Below, piece after piece: positions 51,166 through 62,891 of a stretch of 64,000 nucleotides of DNA (its first letter is position 1; every line of letters starts with the position of its first letter). The notes beneath the pieces were generated by a model that was not told where the DNA came from, ran no database searches, and saw only the letters and a list, made by a program, of their open reading frames with translations. The stretch lies in contig JAQPZY010001621.1 in NCBI GenBank assembly GCA_029931535.1, positions 3,696,001-3,760,000 on the forward strand, written 5' to 3'. The stretch comes from Margaritifera margaritifera (lineage: Eukaryota > Mollusca > Bivalvia > Unionida > Margaritiferidae). The position numbers and the translations under genes were made by a program.

Positions 51166-51803
51166 TACGGTCATGCTGTGAAGGAACATTAAAATTGTTG
51201 CAGATCAAATTGAATTGTGTCATTATATGCCACTGTTATTTGATCTGAATGCATCGTAGTAGAGTAAAATTATTTTACATTCTGACACCAGTTTTAGCAC
51301 CTGGGACTAAACATGAAATTTGTACACCGATTTCGCTAACCCTGGTACATTTTTGTCAATCAAATGCATTAAGAAAATCCAACAACTAGATGTTTCCATC
51401 CACACTGGCCAGTTTAGTTGATTTTGCAAGAATCTTATATCGCACTCTTATCTGTATCTTTCATAGAGTCATCACTGACAGATTTTTAAGTGTAGTTATC
51501 AAAAATGTTTAATCGTTTGTATCTGTAACGTTGAGTTTCAGCATAGTACATTTTCATCTGGTTAAATATTTTTGTAAAATCAGGGTACAATGTAACGTTA
51601 AACTGGTTTGCAGGACAAGGGTAAGATGCTTTGCTTTTTTTTTTAAAATCTGAAGTTGAACAACATTTCAATATTTACCTATACTCCCTATATGGAATTG
51701 GCTTCTGCAAATACTGGCTGTTTTTCCATATTCATGTACAATTTTGTTGCTTTTGTTCTCTAATATTTTTCATTTCCTCCATTGTAATATCGGATTAATT
51801 TTG

Positions 51804-52036
51804 TTATGTTCTGCAAAATATTTTAAAGTTTATACATGTCATCTTTTTTGTCATAAACATATAACTCTTATTGAAAGCATTGTGTATGTCATCTCCCTTT
51901 TTAGTTCTTACCTTCTTTATCCAAGGCATATTAAAATAAAAAACATACATTACTGTAAAGACGTATTTGTATCCCTCATTATATCTTTCAATTCTTTGCA
52001 TGTCAACAACGTCTGCCTGATTCTGGTCATCCACAT
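51804..52036 (-). pseudogene. Maverick/Polinton-type integrase remnant
   Basis: The minus-strand frame contains DDQNQADVVDMQRIERYNEG then YKYVFTVMYVF. This is the start of the retroviral-like integrase core as found in Maverick/Polinton elements, where QADLVDM and YKYLLTVIDVFSK are typical. The first catalytic Asp (in VDM) is kept; the IDVFSK box is changed. Stops follow soon after, and no polymerase B, packaging ATPase or terminal repeats were found nearby. It ends just left of the second duplication copy. Confidence 0.68.
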
Positions 52037-52869
52037 ACTAAGATAGGATGTTCTGTATGAAAATCATTTTCTCTATTGCTTGTGTAATATGCAGGTAGAT
52101 TGTTCAGTTAACCGTTCTTTTAATTCAGAGTATTTTATTATTTTTTTTGTCAAGTTTAAGTTGTCCGCACAATTGATTAATATTTGTACAAGTAACTGGA
52201 CTTGAGAATCATAGTAAAATATGCTTTTTATGGTTTTTCAGCAATTTAAAACGGTATCTAAACATCCAGAGAATAGTTTACGCTTGACAAATTATCTTTA
52301 GGTGTTATCAACAAACCAAAAGGTTATCCCTCTATAACGGGAGCTTTTTATTTTCAGCAATATGCAACATTTCCTTAATCCTTTCAAATGAATGAATTAT
52401 TTCAGATTTATGCCAAATTTGGCCTTTCCTATGGTTGCATCTAAAGCAGCTACTTCATATACTGAGTCACCACATGCTATTTTAAATAAACAAATTTCCA
52501 AAAATTCATTCTGTTATTGTAGAATATGTGTAGATTGACCTTGTAAAGTTTATTAAATCTTTGATTTGCGCTGTAATTGTTGCAAAATACAAATTTGTGC
52601 ATTTATTTGCATGAAATATGTAATTTATTCTTTCTTCATATTGTATTGTTTTAACAATCTTGCTATCAGGATTTATTATGCTTTTTTTGTATAAATGCAA
52701 TCTGTAAATCTTCATCTTTTCTGAAATATTGCAGAATATCTTTTTGGATGTTTAAATTGACAATTCAGGATATATATTGTTTAATTTTATTCTGTAACAC
52801 AACTAGCTTTGAGCACAATTTTATCCATCTAAACTTGTAAATAAATACATAATATCTCTAGTTATTGTT

Positions 52870-54640
52870 TTTTGTTGTTTTTAATTGTTTTTCCTTGCAA
52901 TGATATCTCTGGTTCGTTTGAAAAAAAGTATATGTTCTACTTTATGGAACCATTATTCAAAAAACAAAACTGAATTATTCAATTTCATTTTTGTTTACTT
53001 GAGTTGCTTTGTACAAAAGTCTTGATAAAAGCAGAAAGAAAATTTTAGGTCTCACATTTGTGGAAACTGCATTAACATTAACTTGGGATTTTGGGCTAGA
53101 AAAAGGTTTTGCAAATATCAAGACTGGTTATCTTGACAAAGGGCTCTGGTCCCGTTCTTGCATGCACTGTCGTCCAAGTAAGGTCAGTCTTATGAGACTA
53201 TTTAAATCTAGTTTAAAACCTGTAATCAGGTAAGAAATTAACCTAAAATGTTTGCCTATTATGTAAATTTTGTATTACTGGTTATGTAGAGTTGTATTAT
53301 TGCAATAGGATCGCTAAAAGCCATGTTAGGGCATGTAAACTTGTAGCATCTTGTGTTCTATATTTCAAGGTCACTTTCCTTTATTGATCATGCACGATTA
53401 TGAAATGAAGATTGCTTTCACATTGCCAGTTTCATAAATTTACTCTTTGCTCTTTTGCTGTGTTAGTGAAAAATAAGTTGTCTATCGTTAAACTGCTCTT
53501 ATTTATGATGATACGACCATGTTAAGATTGTCATATAATAATAGTAAAAATTAAAAGGCTTAAACTAAAAGTTGTGTATATGTGCGTGTGTGCAGGGCGT
53601 ATCTAGGATATTTTTTTTTTCTACAGGGTTTAACTAGAATGGGTTCAGTCCCCATCTAAATCTGCTACTGTGTGTGTGTGATTGCTCGTTTCCCAAATAT
53701 TTTCTCTATGTCATCTTGATACCATATTTCATATAGCATCAGAGAGTGGATTTCTCAAGGACTTGTCAAGAAGTTTATAAGAACTAAAGTTTTCAGAAAT
53801 GTATATTTCCTTATGGAAATTCACCTTTTTCCACCAATTACTTTGTTTATCACAGTATAAATAGGTTCCAAAGCAGAAGAAAAATCATTCAACGGTTACT
53901 TCTTTTTTTCACGATTGTGTTTACCTTTTCCTGAAACCCTAGGTATGTATATAATGCAGTCATTTTACAAAGGCGAGCACAAATAATGCAGACAGAAGAG
54001 GGTTCTATTGAGGTTTTAGTATTGGTTACAGGTGCATGGTGTAATAACTATTTTGTATTTGTTAATGGATAACTTCACTCAGAATTGACCAAGTCCAAAA
54101 CATTACAAAGCTATCTGAAACAACTAGTATAAATGTACAACATATATGTCTTCACACCATAGTAGTCATGATTTCAAACCATAGTGATCACTGATCTTAC
54201 GAGTAACCTCAACTTTACAACTACAGAGGCTAATTAAAAAAACTGAAAGCAAATGTTTTGGACTGGTCAAGTGTTGGTGAAGTTTAGAAACTAAATAAAA
54301 TAGATTGTTTATTCTAGTGGTATTTGATTAAATATGTTTACCTATTTGCAATTACCATAATGTAATATATGTGCTACTAGCAGTTATAATTAATTATGAT
54401 CTATAGTTTCTGTTCATCTTCTCTAGCCATTGGTTGTCCGTCCACTTTGTTCCACATATATGTAGAACTATGTGGGTCATCAACCCGTGGTTAGCGAAGA
54501 CAAGTTTTTGCTGTGCTCATCTGAAGTCATATGTTCAAAATGCATTGTGTAATGACCAGAGTGTGAACATGAACCTTAAATCTTTCGCGAGGTTGTTATA
54601 CTCATTCAGTGTTCTTTGCTGCTTCTGTTAGTTTCATGTT
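52870..54640. other. Copy-2-only segment
   Basis: Homology with copy 1 is lost from about 52870 and resumes near 54650 at TTCCCCATGTTCCTCATAC. Copy 1 has only about 260 bp of partly different sequence between the matching points. No gene or named transposon was recognised. It may be an insertion here or a deletion in copy 1. Confidence 0.6.
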
Positions 54641-55940
54641 TATAACTTGTTAGGTTTTCATAACTTTGGGTGATTTTCCACAAGAATGTTCCCCATGTTC
54701 CTCATACAAATTGGATATTTTGTATTACCCTGGGGATGTAAAATTTTGACAATATGAGAATGAGCGGATTTCAAACTAACATGGCATATTCCTAGTATTA
54801 GATATGCTGAAGCTACACTGGTGACAACAGCAAAAATCCTATTGATGAATGGAAGATTGATTCGGAATTCGATCTGGAGTAGATCCCACTCACACACACA
54901 CAACATACACACACATGCTAAAAACCCATCTCTGTTGGATCATCGTACAATCAATCTGACTACGTGTTTTACTGCTTGTGAATCAGATAAACCTGCTTTC
55001 ATACCTAATTAATTCAAAAAGTATTGATATTCAGTACAATAAAATCAAACGGTGACCACAGTGTTAATTATAATTGATCAACATGTACTCTTTAGTTCTA
55101 CATTCACTGTTGTTATGACAATGGCGTATCTGCTGTTAGTTCCCACAAGTAACTATATAACAGCATTATGTAAAATCAATCCACAAAGAATGATCATTTA
55201 AAGTAGAATCCCTTAATTGGATGAAACAGAATTCTTTTATTAATTCACCCATATAACCAAAATGCCAATGTATGTATGTATGTATGTACAAAAATCAACT
55301 ACAACTAGATTCATATGAAAACATTTTACTCTGGAAAGTGATTGCTAAATATAAATCAATGTATGTACATACATGTATGCATGATAAACTTGATTCATTA
55401 TTAATGTAAATATAACAAATGATAGTTAATATTTTTTCATAATACTTTGCCAATGTAATTATTCTCTTACTAGTAAAATAGTTCTAGCAGAAAACATTAA
55501 AAGTATCACACATTTAGAAAAATGTAAAAAAATGAATTCTTCATAATAAAATAACAGAATAGAGTGCATTGGAAGTTTCTTGTTTGTTTTGTGGTCAATA
55601 TATGAAGGCATATATAATGCAACTGTCAATGAGTAGCAAAACTTCCCAGCTATAGTGAATACCTTGACTTGACAATACATTTTGATATGTAACAGTATCA
55701 GCTGTGTCAGAGCCAGGGCAACTGGGCAAATGGTCACTCTACATTTTATTTTTTTAAAGAGGTGATAGTATAGACTGACGGCTAATTCGTGCTTCTTACA
55801 AGTTTTCCCTATCCTTGATGGAGCCAGCACTTAATAGATGTTAAAATAACATTTTTCGTGTCCATGAGAAAGAACAATTATTAAACTTAATCAAGTTTAA
55901 AATCATTCATTACATGTACTAGAAATAAGTATGTTCCTTG

Positions 55941-56003
55941 TTATATGTTTCTTTTAATCATATCCCTTAGTTTGGTTTCATTGGCCCCAATATGTTCATC
56001 TAT
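55941..56003 (-). CDS. TXN-C exon 5 with stop
   Basis: Acceptor CATTTTCAG as in TXN-B. It encodes IDEHIGANETKLRDMIKRNI and TAA. All eight base differences from TXN-B exon 5 change an amino acid. Confidence 0.85.
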   Translation of the reverse strand: MDEHIGANETKLRDMIKRNI

Positions 56004-57224
56004 CTGAAAATGAAAAAAGTTAAAGAACAATTATGATTTTGGAATATTTATTTCTATAAAGGTCAAAAGCTTGTGTCTATGAGTACAGATACCCTTTGGC
56101 TAAAACTAACATGGTGAATGGGGCCTCCCTAACTTTACTTGACTGGAAAAATCACATGCCTAACAATTGGTACAGACTGTTCATTCTTTAACAAGTAGGT
56201 CATTTGAACATTCTGCAAGAATAATGGCAATGTTATGTGTTTAGATAGGCTTCGATCATGAATTTGAGACAAGGATCTGTTTCATAAATACCAAGACTTG
56301 CCCAAATTTAATATGTACCTACATGAAAGGCTAAGTATGTGAAATTTGCCATTATACTCTGAATCTTCGATAAGTTGATGAATCCCCAACTCCCTCTATT
56401 TACTATCAGTCCATTATGTATATTATTTATTCAAAATTCCAAGTTATTTCCAGTCAATTTTATCCAAGATAATTTGTGAACAATTTAATTCAGGACAAAC
56501 CATTTATTTTTGATGTTCAGTGAAGTATGAACCGAGAAACACGCTGTGAAAACTGTTAGGATCCCCTCGGATCATACTAAAATTTGCACAGTGTTTTTGG
56601 GGGTTCATACTTCAGTGAACATAATTAATAAAGTGGTCAATAAAGCAAAATAATGGAAAATTCTTTAAAAAAGTGTATTAAACTGACCATTTTAACCTTG
56701 TATAACCTTGCAGGAATACATGCAATATAGCAATCAGTATCTGTAATCTGCATACAGCCAATCAGAAGATGGCAACCAGTGCCTGACAACAATGACACAA
56801 ACCAACCCTAGAGTTTCAGCTGCTCCCCACCCTTTCCCCGACATTTTGACAACCATCAAGGACAGGTTCTACTGTTTTCAACATTTTGACAACCATCAAG
56901 GACAGGTTCTACTGTTTTCAACATTTTGACAACCATCAAGGACAGCTTCTACCGTTTTCAAAGGTGAGTAGGCTAAGGTCCTAACCACTGAAATCTACAA
57001 AGTCAAAACGTTGTGTGTGGGGGTGGGGCAATCAGCTAAAACTAAAGCCAGTATTGGGATTTATAGAGATGGTATGTGTGTTTTTTGAATAAATTCAAAT
57101 TATGGATAGACCCTGATACAGCAGAAAGTAGAACATAACCTGGCGGAATTGAATTGATGAGTTCTTGACGAGCTGTTTCAAGAAGTCATGTTATTTTTGA
57201 CTGTTCAGTCTTGCAGTGTCAGAA

Positions 57225-57262
<38 letters not shown>

Positions 57263-60200
57263 TTTAGGTTACATATACACAGAAGCACATTTCCAGTGGA
57301 TGCTGTCCATAAAAAATACATAGATCTAAATTTGATATGGTCCCTTCATTTGGTATTTGAAATTAATGTTGCATTTTAATCATGTCTCATGTATTTTTCT
57401 CCACCATGGATTTCACTTTGGGTACTTGGACTATATAGTCCAATGGAGACTGCTCATCTAAAAATTTAATCACTATAGGTCAGTTTGTGCCATGTTGTCA
57501 GAAAACTGGTTGTCGTCTTCTGATTGGCTGCATGCAGATTACTGATACTGATTGCTACTTTTAATGTATTCCTGCATGGTTAGACAGAGTTAGAATGGTC
57601 TATTTAATAAAAATTTTCAAAGATTTTCATTATTTTGTCTTTATTAGATGTAAAATTTAGTTATAAGGATTGACCAGTTCATTTTTTAAGTATGAACAGA
57701 AAAAAATGCTGTGCAAACTTTGCATGCTCCATTTTGTGGATCACACAGTTTGCACAGCGTTTATTCAATTCATACTTCAATAAATGTAACAACAAAAAAT
57801 AAACGGTCAATCCTTATATAACTTAACTATTTCAAATTCAATTTGCCTGAAATGTTCACAACTAACCAAAGATGTGTCTTTAATAACGTAGCAAAATTGT
57901 CAAAACCTATTTTTTTTTAAAAATTGGTTTTAAAGAAAATGGAACCGATAATATGTAGGTGTGTTTATCTAGAATTGGACCAACCATTCTCACTTCACCA
58001 AGATGCATAAAGGGGATCATCTTCTCCATTTTAAGGCAGTACTTGTCTGCATTTGCAAGGGCATCAGTAAAATTACCGACTTCAAAATAAATAGCAATAG
58101 CTGCTAGTTACACAAATAAAATTTCATAATGGCTTGGAAAGATCCCAACCTTTTTTTTAATTAATTTTAATGTGAATTCAGTCTTACTCAACACCAAAAT
58201 TCCCAATGAACTGCTATGAGGATTAATGCTTTTATCTTTACCATTTACACAATAGAATCAGTGCATGCCCGTCATTCTTCTAATTTAAAAAACAAAATCA
58301 TACACTAAAAATATCAAGTGCATTGCTTCATTGCCAGTGGTGGAAAAATATGATGTCTGGCAGCAAGGGACAAGTTGCCAATTTTTGCTGGGAAGTAAAA
58401 TTCTATTACTTGCCCAGAACTGTAAAAAGAAAAGGAAGGACAAAGCGGGATATTTGCTAAAGTTTATCAAAATCATGATTCTGGAAAAACAGAAAAGTTT
58501 AGCATTTTATCAACCCTGACTGTGCATAAAATGGTGTTAAATTGCAATACTAATGAATATGTACAATATGTGTAATTGATTTACTTTTTAAAGTACCGTA
58601 TATACTCGGTTATATTTTGGATTCAACTGCAAACTTCATAGAACTAGATCTGCCATCATACAATGTGCTGGCAGATCTAGGTATATGCAGTTTGTTAGGA
58701 GTAATCAGTAGAATAAACAACACAGACCCTGATCTGCAGGCGCATTATGCAACGGCAGATCAGGTTTGCAGTTGGATTCGACTTATAAGCAAGTACAGAT
58801 GGTAAATCAAAGATCATGAGAACAGTTCTATCAAGAAGACGCTAAAAGCTAATTCAAACTAGACAGGAATCCTGACATATCAGAGAGCAATTATATTGTA
58901 TCTAAGTCTTGGTTGGATACAGCAACTGATAGACAAGTTACATAACTTAAAAAACAGAAACTATTTCAAATACAGAATCTAAACCTTGTTGATGACGAAA
59001 TCACTGTTACAGATGCCGCAGGAAAACAGATCCCCATATCTTGCCTATGCTTCAAAGGAGAGACAAAAAAAGGATTTTTCTATAGCTCAAGCTGTTTTGC
59101 TTAAAAGATTCCTCAAAAATGCCCTAACTTTAATCTGTAATTCATTTCTCCAGGTTTTGGAAATTAACCTCATTCATAACCACTTTTTATCGGTGCATAA
59201 TCTTTTATGTAATGGCATTCTAATTAGGTTTAAAACTGGACATGATGCATGTAACAGTATCCTGTCCAGCACCTAAGAAGAATAGAATATAATTTCATTA
59301 AACACACCAAGAATTACATTGTTTGCACCTTGTACACTTTCTTCGGCACCCAGGAGTGGACTAAAGCATATGTTAGATTTATATTCAAGGAATGTCAAGA
59401 CAGGCCATGATGACTGTGTTTCAAAGGATGGAATCTATGGCCTCCAAGTATTAACCTCAACTATGTTGATGTTTATTTGTATATAGATTACGAATAATAC
59501 CCAAGCTTTAACTACAACCATTTTAATGTTCATTTGTATAGATTACGGATATTCCCCAAGTATTAACTACAGCCATTTTAATGTTCATTTGTATAGATTA
59601 CGGATATTCCCCAAGTATTAACTACAGCCATTTTAATGTTCATTTGTATAGATTACGGATATTCACCAAGTATTAACTACAGCCATTTTAATGTTCATTT
59701 GAGTTGATTATGAATAGTCCACTTGCCTTCTTTTTAGAACAATAAACATTTTTCTTAAATCGCAGATATCAAGTTTTAATGGTTATCTAAGGTCAAAACT
59801 TGCATATCAAGTTTAAACCATTATGTAATGTTAAACTTTGGATATCATGTTTTAATTGTTAAACCTCAGATATCAAGGTTTAATTGTTATATTATGTTAA
59901 CCCTCTGATTCACCTTTTAATTATTACATCATGTAAAAAGTTCGGATATCATGTTTTAATTGTTATATCATGAACGTCTCTATTTGAAGATGTGTGTTAA
60001 AAGCAACTCCCCATAGTAATATTTAGCGATTTCCCAGGAATAATTTGCAAATTAATATTAATAAATAGCGTAATATCCCAAAACATGCTCGTTTTACTGG
60101 ATATATTTTGTACCACAATAAGCTGCTTTCCATGTGGTAGAAATGCATCCTTTTTATTACAATATATACTCATGTATAAGCCAAATAATTTAGGAAAAAA

Positions 60201-62039
60201 TAAACACCTGGAAGATGGGAGGTCGGCTTATCCGTGGGCCAAGGTCTATTATAGCTGTACTAACACCATATAAGCCATTAACTAGGTCACCTCAGTACAT
60301 GAGGACCTAGGGATTCAGGTTAGAATGGTATATATGTATGTGTGTGTTGTTTTGAGTAATTTTACCTGTTTCCTCTATTTCTTATTATATTTCATCTTAT
60401 ATGTCATCTCAGACTTATGGGTCGGCTTATGCGCAGGTCATGCACTTTTTAATGTTTTTACCTATTCAGTTTGGGGGGTCGACTTATACGTGAACGGGTT
60501 TATATGTGAGTATATATGGTACTTTTTAAGTACTACTAAATTTTTCCTAAGTTTTCTTTACCGGAATTTAATTCTAAGGTTCTTTGTTCTTTAGTACCAG
60601 AAGAATCTCATTCAAATAATGCAATATCGTCGCCAAATTTTTACAATTTAAGTGAGATCACAAGGGATTCATAAACAAACAAATGAATGTAAAAGAAACA
60701 TCTCTAGTTCTCAGTACAAAAAAAATATGGACTTGGTAAAGGGTCAAGTTGCATGAGTCAGTGTCCAAGACCAGTGAGGCTAAGTTAAAAATATCTAACA
60801 AAATGCTTCGATGCGGTTTCATAATAAATACCCCCAGTATCCAACTGTAATCATCAGGACAACATGTTAAAGTATGGAAAAAGGATTTTCTTGGAAACAT
60901 CTAACACATTTTTAATTTGATCGTTTAAAAAAAACGACAAATATATCATGGTGACTGGCAAAGAACTGTTAATTAATCAATTCAAGGCTATTTGATCAGA
61001 AAAAAACTTTGGCAATATGGTTGCCTAACTTGCTAAGAATAGATGCTTGCTAATTGTCTAATTCGAGCATGTGATAACCTTAGAAAGCCACTTGATAGCG
61101 TTAGTTACACTGCATTGGATAGGAGAGATAAGGTTACGCATTTGTGTGCCAGAAGAATTGATTCTGATTTATTTTACTCTTTGTTATCATTGGGCATGAC
61201 TTGTAAGTAAAACTGGTTGCAATGACTAAGTACCCTACATATGTTTAATACTGAATGTTGAGGTACACTTATGCACCCATGGAGAGAATAAACACCACTA
61301 CTAACAATTTTGACCTAGATGTGTCGTCGCATAATATACCAGCAGATCAGGGGTCAGTGCTGCTTGTATGAAATCATGCAACAGAGTAAACTGTAAATTA
61401 CTACCGCAGTAACCGACGACACATTTCAATTTACACAGCTCACATAGGAGGGTGGTATACTCGATAAATTTCAGTATAAAGTCTAAATACCTTCTCTCCA
61501 TTTCTGTAACACTGGACTGTTGGCATTGCAGAGATCCCAGCATTTTTTGGTACTTCCTATGTAAAAAATGGAGAAAAAGAAACATTTGGAAAATAAAACA
61601 ATTATTACTACTTCAAGTTTAGGACAGATGTAATGAAGCAAGTTTGTTAATATTAATTTTGCATGTGAAAGCAACGACAAAAACTTGTTTTGAGACTTGC
61701 ATACACCAAAACTCTGACTTTAACTACTTATTGACTGAAAATTGGAACATATAATATTTAATTGAACTGTTATTTTAATAGCTGGGTTTCCATAGTTACT
61801 TATGGCTTCTATGGTGACAGGACCAAGTAGAGACACGCATCTGATGACAAGATTGAAACGACGATCAGAGTCATACTGTTGTGTTTCTCATCTACTGTTA
61901 AATTCCAAGACATTTTACTCCCAAATGCATGGTTTGGATAAATCTTCTAAAACGGAATTGCAGAATAGACATGACTTACCTCCACCTCATCCACATCTAC
62001 TCTCAGGAAAATTGCATCAGTGAACACTCTAGCCATATT
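55941..62039 (-). CDS. Thioredoxin TXN-C, exons 3-5 (5' part not seen)
   Basis: Paralogue of TXN-B created by the segmental duplication. Minus-strand exons are 62039-61980, 61556-61491 and 56003-55941 (20, 22 and 20 codons plus TAA), with intact GT/AG borders, phases and frame. Kept features are VDVDE, cis-Pro in SAMPT and GAN. By TXN-B numbering Cys69 is Ala, Phe77 is Val, Phe79 is Cys, and the C-terminus is charged differently (KRNI). Of 62 residues, 24 differ from TXN-B, with only two purely synonymous codon changes. Exons 1-2, including WCGPC, are not in the remaining 2 kb on the right, and homology to TXN-B intron 2 stops just past exon 3. The gene may continue beyond the window or may be a 5'-less duplicate. 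Confidence 0.82.
56507..57795. mobile_element. Large fold-back element, arms about 320-340 bp
   Basis: The left arm (56507-56825) and right arm (57455-57795) are reverse complements along their length with many small differences. Matching blocks include ACCTTGCAGGAATACATGCA with its partner TGTATTCCTGCATGGTT, and CAATCAGTATCTGTAATCTG with its partner. Each arm carries its own inner hairpin, GAAGTATGAAC...GTTCATACTT on the left and AAGTATGAACAG...ATTCATACTT on the right. A spacer of about 630 bp separates the arms. No protein is encoded. Confidence 0.82.
56842..56961. repeat. 40-bp minisatellite, 3 copies, in fold-back spacer
   Basis: The unit is ACATTTTGACAACCATCAAG then GACAGGTTCTACTGTTTTCA, nearly identical between copies. 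It is absent from copy 1 of the duplication. A (CT)n(CA)n microsatellite lies in the same spacer at about 57226-57262. Confidence 0.92.
57940..58115 (-). other. Intronic open island, copy 2
   Basis: Partner of 20541-20717. It reads [20 protein letters not shown] and continues open, with one indel near the end. Unrecognised. Confidence 0.3.
58594..58804. mobile_element. Double-hairpin MITE, copy 3 (no nested insertion)
   Basis: Same ends and hairpins as 21209-21618, but CTTATAAG is uninterrupted where that copy carries the hAT MITE. Confidence 0.82.
59445..59725. repeat. 55-bp minisatellite, about 5 copies
   Basis: Partner of the eight-copy array at 22285-22735. Internal units here share CCAAGTATTAACTACAGCCA and GGATATTC, not found in the first array, so the units have been homogenised separately. 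Confidence 0.9.
59762..59975. repeat. 38-bp minisatellite, about 5 units
   Basis: Partner of the 15-unit array at 22795-23370. Only the outer, more diverged units are represented. Confidence 0.88.
60161..60522. mobile_element. MITE with ATATACTC ends, absent from copy 1
   Basis: The left end AATATATACTCATGTATAAG and the right end GTGAGTATATATGG are inverted. GGTCGGCTTATCCGTGGGCC and GGGTCGACTTATACGTG inside resemble each other. TAC is found on both sides. Copy 1 of the duplication reads straight through, TTTTTATTACTTTTTAAGTA (about 23547-23566). An 89-codon frame crossing its right end is not a gene. Confidence 0.82.
61491..61556 (-). CDS. TXN-C exon 4
   Basis: It encodes 22 residues, EVPKNAGISAMPTVQCYRNG then EK. 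cis-Pro kept, Cys69 lost, a new Cys at position 79. Donor GTATTT. Confidence 0.85.
61980..62039 (-). CDS. TXN-C exon 3
   Basis: It encodes NMARVFTDAIFLRVDVDEVE. Acceptor TTATTATTTCAG and donor GTAAGT are the same as in TXN-B. Confidence 0.85.
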
Positions 62040-62339
62040 CTGAAATAATAATAAGTTAAGGAGTTATACCACTGTAAGTAGCATCAAATGCTAGCCATAT
62101 CAATTTCTACTAGATGCCGCCTCCACCCTGAGTTTGACTGGACGATGCAAGTTAAAAATGGAATAACTATGGCAGAATATATGCATGCACATGCGAACAT
62201 GTTAAAAAAAAACATTCATAGTTAGTAGATAAATAAAGGTGCACAACTCTAAAAATCGTCTAAGCATGACAACAAAACGATAAGCACATATTTATCAGGT
62301 ATCAGTCATGTCTGCCAAGCTTCAGGTTAAGTATATATG

Positions 62340-62343
62340 TATG

Positions 62344-62379
<36 letters not shown>

Positions 62380-62394
62380 GAGAGAGAGAGAGAA
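62340..62394. repeat. (TA)n(GA)n microsatellite
   Basis: About 15 TA units followed by about eight GA units. Confidence 0.93.
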
Positions 62395-62403
62395 GTAGGG
62401 CAA

Positions 62404-62543
62404 AAATATATGTATAGTATGTGCACTGTATCTTTGATATATCACAAGTTTTATAAAAGTTTAAAAGGAAACGAGGCTTGCAGAGTTTCCTTTTAAGTGG
62501 TATATCAAAGATACAGTGTACATACTATACATATATTTTATTT
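62404..62543. mobile_element. 140-bp palindromic element
   Basis: Arms of about 43 bp with two or so mismatches: ATAGTATGTGCACTGTATCT on the left pairs with AGATACAGTGTACATACTAT on the right. The centre has a second inverted pair, TTAAAAGGAAAC and GTTTCCTTTTAA. No coding capacity. Likely a MITE or fold-back element. Confidence 0.8.
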
Positions 62544-62891
62544 ATACCACATACAAATACACATACTTTTGCTCCAATGGAGTTCAAGACTGACTACAGG
62601 AAACTGTGTATTGACGGAGGAAATTTACTCTTCACATTCCTTACCAGCATGTCTGCCTCAAAATGTACTTCTGCAGGGATTGTAGCTATTCACAATCCTT
62701 TGGGAAATTGTTAATTTGCTTCTTGTTTGAGTTTCTGTTTTCATTCATATTGATTAAATAAATAAAAGAGGTGCTTAGGATTTAAACATGAAAGTTGGTA
62801 TAAATGAAGAAAACAGAGCACTACAAACATTGAATGGTTAGCATCCAAAGGAGTGAAAGCATGGCCATTTGATGACTGGCGAGTACATCAA

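Larger units (their letters stand above)
52207..62090. repeat. Segmental duplication, copy 2 (contains TXN-C exons 3-5)
   Basis: It matches 16951-25450 in direct orientation. Copy-2-specific features are about 1.8 kb of extra sequence (roughly 52870-54640), a longer fold-back element with a 630-bp spacer, and a MITE (60161-60522). It lacks the SINE and hAT MITE of copy 1. The right edge lies about 50 bp past exon 3, in intron 2. Confidence 0.93.
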
